Source: DAIOHQ01 sp036744635 (GTDB lineage: Bacteria; Planctomycetota; Phycisphaerae; Tepidisphaerales; Tepidisphaeraceae). Taken from it: a stretch of DNA of 6,925 nucleotides. Under the pieces are notes generated by a model that was not told where the DNA came from, did no database searches, and saw nothing but the letters and a program-made list of their open reading frames with translations. The stretch is taken from positions 1 to 6,925 of the forward strand of contig DAIOHQ010000252.1 in NCBI GenBank assembly GCA_036744635.1, read 5' to 3'. The position numbers and the translations under genes are program-made. Positions 1 through 4,540 of this stretch are shown piece after piece. Within the stretch, counting starts at the first letter, position 1; every line of letters starts with the position of its first letter.

Positions 1-73
1 TGTCATCCCGTCGCTCGAACCGCCGTAGCAAGTGCCGGGCCGAACGGGATTGGGATGTCCCCCTTTCCTTGCC

Positions 74-373
74 TTACGCAGCCGACGGGGCGACTTCTCG
101 CTCAATACGCCGGGCATTCTTGATTTGAGCGACGCGTAGGTCGTATGCGGACTGGAGATTGAGCCACGAACGTGCATCACCCCCGAAATGGCGCGCCAGA
201 CGCATGGCCGTATCCGCTGTGACCCCGCGCCGCTCGCGAACAATATCATTGATGCGCGGAGGTGGAACGCGCAGCGCATTGGCAAGAGCCCTGGCGCTCA
301 TGCCCAGGGGAACCAGATAATCCTCTCGGAGGATTTCACCGGGATGGACAGGCCGCATGCCGTTTTTGAACAT
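74..373 (-). CDS. higA: HigA-family antitoxin (XRE-type HTH)
   Basis: This 99-residue protein is the antitoxin of a type II toxin-antitoxin pair. Family members bind and neutralise HigB and repress their own operon. Residues 7-15 (RPVHPGEIL) match the signature that opens HigA/VapI-type antitoxins. A helix-turn-helix of the lambda-repressor type follows at about 26-65, with the recognition region near NDIVRERRGVT (42-52) and the usual ALA and MRLARHFG helices. The tail WLNLQ (70-74) followed by a charged helix is also typical. The length is normal for the family. The ATG at 373-371 is preceded by GAGGAA on the minus strand, seven bases away. It starts 13 bases after the toxin stop codon, so the two are co-transcribed. 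The family call is firm; DNA target and activity are inferred. Confidence 0.93.
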   Translation of the reverse strand: MFKNGMRPVHPGEILREDYLVPLGMSARALANALRVPPPRINDIVRERRGVTADTAMRLARHFGGDARSWLNLQSAYDLRVAQIKNARRIEREVAPSAA

Positions 374-378
374 CGTCG

Positions 379-384
379 TTCCTC
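379..384 (-). promoter_or_regulatory. Ribosome binding site of higA
   Basis: The minus strand reads GAGGAA here, with GAGG ending seven bases before the higA ATG. It lies in the 13-base gap between toxin and antitoxin, so the antitoxin has its own strong translation signal. The toxin lacks a comparable one, which would favour antitoxin excess. Confidence 0.7.
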
Positions 385-386
385 GG

Positions 387-665
387 TTAATGATAATCTA
401 CGATCTCCACCTGTTCAGGGCCGTCTGCTGTCCACCGGAAACAAATTCGAAATTGGTCGTTAATGCGAATGCTGTGCTGGTCTTTACGATCACCCTTGAG
501 CGCTTCCAGCCGATTGCCCGGCGGAGCGCGCAAAAAGTCCAGCGTTTCCGCAGAATCAAGCTGGGCGAGCTTCCGAACTGCAATCCTTGCGATCGCGCTG
601 AACCGCCTGCACTTTCCGCGTTCAAACAAAGCCTGCGTGTCAGCGCAACGGAAACTGCGTATCAT
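387..665 (-). CDS. higB: HigB-family toxin (RelE-like mRNA interferase)
   Basis: This 92-residue protein is the toxin of the pair. HigB proteins of the RelE/ParE fold cleave mRNA at the ribosome; that activity is family knowledge, not shown here. The diagnostic C-terminal half is intact: LEALKGDR (53-60), SIRINDQFRICFRW (65-78) and the terminal VEIVDYH (86-92), with the conserved Arg and final His positions present. The N-terminal part is less typical, since family members usually open with a short strand such as IKSF followed by a compact helix. Here IRSF is followed by a Cys- and Arg-rich stretch. The start at 665 is the only ATG after an in-frame TGA six bases upstream. No clear SD precedes it. 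It lies directly upstream of higA in the canonical HigB-HigA order. Confidence 0.92.
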   Translation of the reverse strand: MIRSFRCADTQALFERGKCRRFSAIARIAVRKLAQLDSAETLDFLRAPPGNRLEALKGDRKDQHSIRINDQFRICFRWTADGPEQVEIVDYH

Positions 666-670
666 CCATC

Positions 671-686
671 ACACGATATAACGTGT
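671..686. promoter_or_regulatory. Candidate HigA operator palindrome
   Basis: ACACGATATAACGTGT is an inverted repeat with perfect 5-base arms (ACACG/CGTGT) and one mismatched pair inside. It covers the predicted -10 of higBA. A further half-site, ACACGAT, recurs at 702-708 just beyond the -35. HigA-type antitoxins commonly autorepress by binding such dyads over the promoter; that this is the HigA site is inferred from position only. Confidence 0.5.
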
Positions 687-701
687 ATCGGCACGCGTCA
701 A
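675..701 (-). promoter_or_regulatory. Candidate higBA promoter
   Basis: On the minus strand TTGACG (701-696) is a near-consensus -35. It is followed by TATATC (680-675) with a 15-base spacer, or TATCGT (678-673) with a 17-base spacer. Either choice puts the transcription start within a few bases of the toxin ATG at 665, so the toxin message may be nearly leaderless. The -10 region lies inside a palindrome that could be the antitoxin operator. Confidence 0.5.
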
Positions 702-769
702 ACACGATGTCTGGCAGGGTTATGCGGCGCCTGATCGCCCTGCGCGCTTCGTCCGGAAAACCACAGTCG

Positions 770-874
770 TCATACGAAACGCAGTAAGAGCCATGTTGCA
801 CCGCCGAAGACGAGCATTCCTAGAATCCCGCCCGCCCCGCCGCCAGGGACCTTCCCTTGCGTTGCGATATTCAA
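770..874 (-). other. Doubtful small hydrophobic reading frame
   Basis: From a TTG at 874-872 the minus strand encodes 34 residues ending in GGAGGILGMLVFGGATW plus LLLRFV. That is a glycine-rich membrane-like segment capped by Arg near the end. The C-terminal part looks like a genuine single transmembrane helix, but no SD precedes the TTG and the upstream frame is not protein-like. It could be a small membrane protein, the tail of a decayed membrane-protein gene, or chance. Confidence 0.15.
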
Positions 875-1043
875 TATGGAAAAATGTAAGGTGACGCACG
901 TCGACTGCCAGACCGATGTGAAGCGCCGCCGTCCTCGCGGACTCCCGACGCTGTGGCATAAGCCAGCTTGTCGGCCCAACAAGGCTCATGAAGCATTCCC
1001 TCCAATCCATCCAAACATTCGGCCAAATTCCCGGAAATTTCTC

Positions 1044-1072
1044 TTGACATTCCTCAAACAAAAACCTAACAT
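1044..1072 (+). promoter_or_regulatory. Candidate distal sigma-70 promoter
   Basis: A perfect TTGACA (1044-1049) is separated by 17 bases from TAACAT (1067-1072), which matches four of six -10 positions. Transcription would begin near 1079 and run through the heptamer and decamer repeats into the lipoprotein gene, giving a leader of about 400 bases. A G-rich stretch (AAAGGGGG, 1108-1115) precedes an ATG at 1122 in the lipoprotein frame, but the encoded peptide is low-complexity. Confidence 0.4.
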
Positions 1073-1187
1073 ACGCCCAGCATCATCCATCCTCGGCCAT
1101 TCAAACCAAAGGGGGTTTCCAATGCCGCTGCCGACATCATCCCGTGTTTCCCGAAGTCGCCTCATCCCGCCCACTCCGCGCCCCACA

Positions 1188-1269
1188 TTCTGCACCTTGC
1201 ACTCAGCACTCTGCACTTTCCCTCCCCTCCCCCGTTCTGCATTTTGCATTCTGCGTTTTGCGTTTCCGC
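1188..1269. repeat. Degenerate heptamer tandem array
   Basis: Two short runs of a 7-base unit with consensus near YTYTGCR flank a polypyrimidine spacer. The first run (1188-1215) reads TTCTGCA, CCTTGCA, CTCAGCA, CTCTGCA. The second (1235-1269) reads TTCTGCA, TTTTGCA, TTCTGCG, TTTTGCG, TTTCCGC. The spacer (1216-1234) is almost entirely C and T. The two runs are out of phase by two bases, so they expanded separately or drifted. It resembles the short tandemly repeated sequences with 7-base units described in cyanobacteria, though the unit is different. Confidence 0.75.
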
Positions 1270-1350
1270 AAATGTCCCACTTGCCCACAAATTACCTAAG
1301 TACCCACAAGTCCACAACTGCAGCAATTTCAACGACTAACGCGCGTCAAA

Positions 1351-1380
1351 TGTCCCTAAATGTCCCTAAATGTCCCACAT
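1351..1380. repeat. Decamer tandem repeat TGTCCCTAAA
   Basis: TGTCCCTAAA occurs twice in perfect tandem (1351-1370), followed by a third partial unit TGTCCCACAT (1371-1380). A related AAATGTCCCAC sits at 1270-1280, identical to 1368-1378. The repeat ends about 40 bases before the lipoprotein promoter. It could be an iterated regulator-binding site, since the 10-base period matches one helical turn, or a neutral microsatellite. Confidence 0.75.
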
Positions 1381-1416
1381 CTCATTTTGTCTTTCCCGAC
1401 TCCGCACCCCATTTCC

Positions 1417-1445
1417 TCGATACCACCGCCAGTTGTTGGTATACT
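1417..1445 (+). promoter_or_regulatory. Extended -10 promoter of the lipoprotein gene
   Basis: TATACT (1440-1445) matches five of six -10 positions and is preceded by TG plus one base (1437-1439), the extended -10 motif. TCGATA (1417-1422) lies exactly 17 bases upstream as a 4/6 -35. Transcription would start near 1452, leaving a leader of about 24 bases with an SD at 1463-1467. This is the best promoter in the window and supports a start codon at 1476. Confidence 0.65.
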
Positions 1446-1462
1446 GCCCGACTTGCCAAGAC

Positions 1463-1467
1463 AGGAG
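1463..1467 (+). promoter_or_regulatory. Ribosome binding site fixing the lipoprotein start
   Basis: AGGAG ends eight bases before the ATG at 1476, which is ideal spacing. It decides between this start and the longer open frame that extends upstream to 876. The protein from 1476 begins with a lipoprotein signal peptide, which agrees. Confidence 0.85.
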
Positions 1468-1475
1468 ATGTTTCG

Positions 1476-2591
1476 ATGAGATTTTCCCTTCTCGCGCTGC
1501 TGGGGGTGGCGATGGTGTGCGCTTCGTGTACGGAAAACAAACCGCCCGCGGCCAACGCGCCCGCCGGGCGCTTGGTGCCCCAGGGAGCGCCCACGCCCGT
1601 CCGCGCCAGCGCCTCGGCCGCCAAGTCCGCTGATGCTCTCTCCGGCATGCCCACCCCGCCCAAGGATGCCCAGTGGACGATTGAGTGTACCCAGTTCAGC
1701 GGCATGAACCACGTCGATGATGCCCGCCGCGCCCGCGCCAGCCTGATTCACAGCACCGGCATGAAGGACTGGTACGTCGTCGACGGCGAAAAGGCCAGCA
1801 TCCTCTACTACGGCTTCTATGCCTCCAAAGCGGAAAAGGATGGCTCCAAGGAAGAGCGCCGGGCGTGGAACGACAAAGCCAAAATTTCCGCCATGACCGA
1901 CTCCTCCGGCGACCGCATCTTCGGCCAGTCCCTGTTCGTCGGCCTGACCTCCGCCGATCCCGAAGCGCCGGCGGAATGGGACCTGCGCAACGTGAAAGGC
2001 AAATACTGGTCCCTGCAGATCGCCGCCTTCAAGGAACGCTCCGATCGCAAGCAACTGGCCGTGGATTTCGTCAAAGAACTGCGTGCATCCGGCAAAGAGG
2101 CCTATTACTTCCACGGCGAGACCACCAGCTCCGTCTGCATCGGCGCCTGGGATGAGAGCGCCATCGAGCAGCAGGAGTCGGACAAGGCCCATTCCACAAA
2201 TCCGAATGATGACATCGTCGTCGCCGGGCCAGGCGTTCCGCTGGATGGAGTGGGGGCAAGTGTCCGCACCAGGGATGGTCACAACGCCGACGTGCAGGTG
2301 CCGGTCATTGTGCCCAAGGATGAAACCATGATCGCGGCCATGCGCGAATTTCCCTACAACGCGGTGAATGGCACCACCGGCTACAAAGATAAAGTGACTC
2401 AGAAAGAACGCTTCAATGAGTCGTTCCTCGTCGTCATCCCGGCCGCCAAATACTCGCAGGCCGGCGGCAGCAATCGCGTGAACCAGTTGCCTGACAATCC
2501 CGACGACTACAACCCGGTGCAGAATTTCATCCGCCAGGGAGCCAAAACCAACAAACCGCGCGGCGGCACGCTGCGCTCGCTGGATAATTGA
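1476..2591 (+). CDS. Lipoprotein with two SPOR-like segments
   Basis: This 371-residue protein has no function known to me. It opens with MRFSLLALLGVAMV and a Cys at 18 in the context CASC, a lipobox-like end with an unusual Cys at -3, so export and lipidation are likely. A Pro/Ala-rich linker follows (20-63). Two related segments come next. WTIECTQF (67-74) runs into DDARRARASL, then DWYVV (98-102) and LYYGFY (110-115). YWSLQIAAF (177-185) runs into RKQLAVDFVKELRASG, then EAYYF (208-212) and SSVCIGAW (218-225). Each has the strand-helix-strand pattern of SPOR domains, which in other proteins bind denuded peptidoglycan. The C-terminal third (226-371) is rich in Asp, Asn and Pro and unrecognised. 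The call of periplasmic or envelope-associated lipoprotein is fairly safe; glycan binding is inferred. The gene precedes rdgB by 26 bases. Confidence 0.85.
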   Translation: MRFSLLALLGVAMVCASCTENKPPAANAPAGRLVPQGAPTPVRASASAAKSADALSGMPTPPKDAQWTIECTQFSGMNHVDDARRARASLIHSTGMKDWYVVDGEKASILYYGFYASKAEKDGSKEERRAWNDKAKISAMTDSSGDRIFGQSLFVGLTSADPEAPAEWDLRNVKGKYWSLQIAAFKERSDRKQLAVDFVKELRASGKEAYYFHGETTSSVCIGAWDESAIEQQESDKAHSTNPNDDIVVAGPGVPLDGVGASVRTRDGHNADVQVPVIVPKDETMIAAMREFPYNAVNGTTGYKDKVTQKERFNESFLVVIPAAKYSQAGGSNRVNQLPDNPDDYNPVQNFIRQGAKTNKPRGGTLRSLDN

Positions 2592-2601
2592 CGTCGACCG
2601 C

Positions 2602-2610
2602 AGGGGGGGA
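2602..2610 (+). promoter_or_regulatory. Ribosome binding site fixing the rdgB start
   Basis: AGGGGGGGA ends seven bases before the ATG at 2618. A TTG at 2588 in the same frame, overlapping the lipoprotein stop, would add ten residues. The family's N-terminus (MRLLIATTNAGK) begins exactly at 2618, so the ATG is preferred. Confidence 0.7.
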
Positions 2611-2617
2611 TTCCGCC

Positions 2618-3232
2618 ATGCGCCTGCTCATCGCCACCACCAACGCCGGCAAGATCAAGGAATTCCGCGAGATGGTAGGGGAGGATATTTTTGAGTGGTC
2701 GGACTTGAGCAGCCAGAAGCCGGTCGAACCGGTCGAAGAAATCGGCGCCACCTTTCGCGCCAATGCCTGTCTCAAGGCATCGCATTACGCGTTGCGGTTC
2801 AATACCTGGACCCTTGCCGACGACAGCGGCCTGGAGGTGGATGTCCTCGCCGGCCGCCCCGGTGTCCACAGTGCCCGTTGGGCGGAAATAAATAACGCCG
2901 GCCAGGGAGATGCGGCCAATAACGCGCTGCTGTTGCGGCAGTTGCAACAGTTCGGCGATAACCATCGCCAGGCCCGCTTCGTCTGCGTGCTGGCCTTGGC
3001 GGACCCCGCCGGCCGCATCATCCTTACCGCCCGCGACACGGTGGAAGGCCGCCTGCTCCGCCAGCCGCGTGGCCACAGCGGTTTCGGCTACGACCCGCTG
3101 TTTTTCATTGATTCGTTATCGAAAACGACGGCCGAGCTGCCGCCGGATCAAAAAAATGCCATCAGCCACCGTGGCAAGGCATTACGCCGCATGCGGGCGC
3201 TGATCGACCGGATGAATCTGGGCCAAAAATGA
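2618..3232 (+). CDS. rdgB: RdgB/HAM1-type dITP/XTP pyrophosphatase
   Basis: This 204-residue cytoplasmic enzyme belongs to the HAM1/RdgB family, which hydrolyses ITP, dITP and XTP to monophosphates and pyrophosphate, keeping deaminated purines out of DNA and RNA. All hallmark motifs are present. The nucleotide-binding TTNAGK is at 7-12, and EIGATFRANA with the metal-binding Glu is at 41-50. LADDSGLEVDVL with the catalytic Asp pair is at 67-77. GRPGVHSARWA is at 79-89, GFGYDPLF at 155-162, TAEL at 171-174 and SHRGKAL at 183-189. The length is normal. The gene follows the lipoprotein gene by 26 bases with no promoter between, so an operon is likely. Nothing appears truncated or altered. Confidence 0.96.
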   Translation: MRLLIATTNAGKIKEFREMVGEDIFEWSDLSSQKPVEPVEEIGATFRANACLKASHYALRFNTWTLADDSGLEVDVLAGRPGVHSARWAEINNAGQGDAANNALLLRQLQQFGDNHRQARFVCVLALADPAGRIILTARDTVEGRLLRQPRGHSGFGYDPLFFIDSLSKTTAELPPDQKNAISHRGKALRRMRALIDRMNLGQK

Positions 3233-3264
3233 GCTTCGCGCACTTTCGCCGTCAGGTGAAGCTC
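3231..3264 (+). terminator. Weak hairpin after rdgB
   Basis: GAGCTTCGC (3231-3239) can pair with GTGAAGCTC (3256-3264) over nine positions including one G-U pair, with a 16-base loop. It begins inside the rdgB stop codon. No T-run follows, so it is not a standard intrinsic terminator, but it lies where one would be expected, before a separate promoter. Confidence 0.3.
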
Positions 3265-3267
3265 CCA

Positions 3268-3296
3268 TTGACTTGCGGCTATAAATCCCGTCTAAC
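3268..3296 (+). promoter_or_regulatory. Candidate promoter of the universal stress gene
   Basis: TTGACT (3268-3273, 5/6) is followed after 17 bases by TCTAAC (3291-3296, 4/6). Transcription would start near 3303, about 15 bases before the ATG at 3318, with GAGGAA at 3304-3309 serving as the SD. TATAAA at 3280-3285 looks more like a -10 by sequence, but is only six bases from the -35. Confidence 0.4.
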
Positions 3297-3317
3297 AGCG
3301 GGCGAGGAACCGAGCAA

Positions 3318-3734
3318 ATGAGCAGGATTCTGGTGGCCGTCTCCAGTCCGTGGGCATCCCAAAAGGTTGTCGAACCCGTCAGCGAGCTCGCCAAGCGCCT
3401 CGGCGCCGAAGTGCTGGTGGTGCATGTATCGCGCCCCAGCGGCGGCCAGATGCGCGAGCAGGAGCAGCAGGAGGGCGAATCCGCCATCAGCCTGCTGCGC
3501 GAAAAACTGCAGGACCGCGGCGTGGCCGTCCAGACGCTGTTGATGTTCAGCGACGACATCGCCCGCGCTGTCCTCAACACCGCCATCGAACGCGAAGTCA
3601 CCCTGATCGTCCTCGGCCTCACCGGCAAGAACATCTTCGCCCGCCTGCTGGCCGGCAACGTGCCGGTGGAATTGATCAAGAACACCCGCATCCCCGTCAT
3701 CCTCCTCCCCCCCGACTGGAACGGCGTGATCTGA
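3318..3734 (+). CDS. Universal stress protein (UspA family)
   Basis: This 138-residue single-domain protein has the UspA fold. It opens with strand ILVAVSS (4-10), then helix VVEPVSELAKRLGA (17-30) and strand EVLVVHV (31-37). A charged Gln/Glu-rich helix follows, and the last strand is IPVILLP (125-131). The ATP-binding signature G-x2-G-x9-G is present as Gly100, Gly103 and Gly113. The Ser/Thr that normally follows the last Gly is Asn114, and the usual Asp at the end of the first strand is Ser9. Nucleotide binding may therefore be weaker or different from ATP-binding members. Such proteins respond to starvation and other stress, and the partner here is unknown. The gene appears monocistronic, between a candidate promoter upstream and a separate -10 before pdaD. 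Confidence 0.92.
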   Translation: MSRILVAVSSPWASQKVVEPVSELAKRLGAEVLVVHVSRPSGGQMREQEQQEGESAISLLREKLQDRGVAVQTLLMFSDDIARAVLNTAIEREVTLIVLGLTGKNIFARLLAGNVPVELIKNTRIPVILLPPDWNGVI

Positions 3735-3802
3735 GATCCTCGCCAATCAACAAAATCTGGCGCAATCTTGGCAACATCTCTTTTCGCGAGGGCGCATGAC
3801 GT

Positions 3803-3808
3803 TATAAT
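3803..3808 (+). promoter_or_regulatory. Candidate -10 box of pdaD
   Basis: A perfect TATAAT lies 57 bases upstream of the pdaD start. No convincing -35 sits 16-18 bases upstream (that area is pyrimidine-rich, CTTTTC), so either an activator is needed or the match is fortuitous. If used, the leader would be about 50 bases. Confidence 0.35.
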
Positions 3809-3850
3809 CCGCCGCGCGTTGGGAAATAATTTGGCGATCTCTGGCGAAAA

Positions 3851-3855
3851 AGGAG
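3851..3855 (+). promoter_or_regulatory. Ribosome binding site fixing the pdaD start
   Basis: AGGAG touches an ATG at 3856, which is too close for initiation. The in-frame ATG at 3865 is nine bases from the AGGAG, so it is the likelier start, three codons further in. Confidence 0.75.
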
Positions 3856-3864
3856 ATGGAATCG

Positions 3865-4449
3865 ATGGTCAACGGCGACGACTTCATGCCCAAGGAATGC
3901 TTCTTCACCAAGGGTGTCGGCAGGCACGCCCACAAGCTGATGAGCTTCGAGCTGGCCTTGCGCGATGCGGGAATCGAAAAGCAGAACCTGGTGCGCGTCT
4001 CCTCGATCTATCCCACCACCTGCAAGATCATTCAGCCCAAGGAAGGGTTGCCCAAGCTCAAGCCCGGGCAGATCACCTTCGTGGTGCTTGCCGAGGCCGC
4101 CACCGATGAGCCCAACCGCCTGATCTGCGCCGGCATCGGACTGGCCATTCCCAAGAATCACGCCCACGGCTATATCGCCGAGCACCACGGCTACGGCATG
4201 CCCGAGAAGAAGACCGAAGACCTGTGCGAAGACCTGGCCGCCACCATGCTGGCGACGACGCTGGGTATTCCTTTTGACGCCGACAAGGCCTGGGAAGAGC
4301 GCGAGCAGCAGTACAAGATGGGCGGCGAGATCGTCAAGACCCGCGCCGTCGTCCAGACCGCCGAAGGGGACAAGACCGGGATGTGGACGAGCGTGATTTC
4401 CGCGGTCGTGATGATCCTTTCCACGAACGAAGAGCCTATTCCACGGTAA
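3865..4449 (+). CDS. pdaD: Pyruvoyl-dependent arginine decarboxylase
   Basis: From the preferred start this is a 194-residue proenzyme of the PdaD family, which decarboxylates L-arginine to agmatine using a covalent pyruvoyl group instead of pyridoxal phosphate. The processing site is intact: NLVRVSSIYP (41-50). Family members cleave themselves between the two serines (here Ser46 and Ser47) to give a small beta chain and an alpha chain headed by pyruvate. Other family features are PKECFFTKGVGRH near the start, the central LAEAATDEPNRLICAGIGLA, EHHGYG, and a C-terminal part with MWTSVISAVV. Length is typical. It converges with aguA, whose product consumes agmatine, so a role in putrescine synthesis is well supported. 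A Chlamydia-type acid-resistance role is less likely because no arginine/agmatine antiporter gene is in view. Confidence 0.95.
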   Translation: MVNGDDFMPKECFFTKGVGRHAHKLMSFELALRDAGIEKQNLVRVSSIYPTTCKIIQPKEGLPKLKPGQITFVVLAEAATDEPNRLICAGIGLAIPKNHAHGYIAEHHGYGMPEKKTEDLCEDLAATMLATTLGIPFDADKAWEEREQQYKMGGEIVKTRAVVQTAEGDKTGMWTSVISAVVMILSTNEEPIPR

Positions 4450-4451
4450 TA

Positions 4452-4500
4452 CAGCGCAAGTCTAGCCGTCCCGCTTGCGGGGCGCTTCGGGTTTGCGCTG
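4452..4500. terminator. Hairpin downstream of pdaD
   Basis: CAGCGCAA (4452-4459) pairs perfectly with TTGCGCTG (4493-4500), enclosing a smaller REP-like hairpin (4470-4481). It begins two bases after the pdaD stop codon. No T-run follows on the plus strand. It may stop or stabilise the pdaD transcript, or simply be part of the repeat cluster. Confidence 0.4.
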
Positions 4501-4540
4501 CTATATCGTGGGAACACCGCTCGCAAGCGAGCGGGCTAAA
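4461..4540. repeat. Inverted pair of REP-like elements
   Basis: Two related copies lie in opposite orientation. Copy one (plus, 4461-4484) reads TCTAGCC, two bases, CCCGC-TT-GCGGG. Copy two (minus, 4540-4516) reads TTTAGCC, two bases, CTCGC-TT-GCGAG, then CGG. The C-to-T change in one stem arm is matched by G-to-A in the other, so the hairpin is preserved. A conserved TAGCC head, a GC-rich stem and head-to-head pairing in a convergent intergenic gap are typical of REP/BIME repeats. The TAG of copy two is the aguA stop codon. They may act as a two-way transcription end. Confidence 0.6.

Larger units (their letters stand above)
666..1475. other. 810-base region without a convincing gene
   Basis: Between higB and the lipoprotein gene I find no reading frame that looks like a real gene of normal size. 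The stretch holds the higBA promoter/operator (671-708), a doubtful small hydrophobic frame (770-874, minus) and a sigma-70-like promoter (1044-1072). Further on lie a degenerate heptamer array (1188-1269), a decamer tandem repeat (1351-1380) and the lipoprotein promoter (1417-1445). From about 1000 onward it becomes poorer in G on the plus strand and rich in C, A and T, unlike the flanking genes. The frame of the lipoprotein stays open upstream to 876, but its translation is low-complexity and reads through the repeats, so I treat it as non-coding. Confidence 0.7.

Noticed and set aside
720..1061. 113-codon minus-strand frame upstream of higB
   Set aside because: No motif, no SD, and Arg-rich composition without domain-like pattern.
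671..1380. CRISPR array suggested by short repeated units
   Set aside because: The units are 7 or 10 bases, tandem and without spacers; no cas gene is present.
876..1475. A 200-codon open extension upstream of and in frame with the lipoprotein gene, including an ATG at 1122 after a G-rich stretch
   Set aside because: The translation runs through heptamer and decamer repeats and is low-complexity. A good promoter, an SD and a signal peptide all point to the start at 1476.
1356..2282. 308-codon open frame on the minus strand
   Set aside because: It lies opposite the lipoprotein gene, and its Gly/Ala-rich translation is what GC-rich antisense frames give.
2588..2617. TTG at 2588 as the rdgB start
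   Set aside because: It adds ten residues outside the family's N-terminus, and the SD is placed for the ATG at 2618.
3280..3285. TATAAA as the -10 of the universal stress gene
   Set aside because: It is only six bases from the sole good -35 (TTGACT), whereas TCTAAC lies at the correct 17-base spacing.
3856..3864. ATG at 3856 as the pdaD start
   Set aside because: It directly abuts AGGAG, leaving no spacing; the ATG at 3865 is nine bases away.
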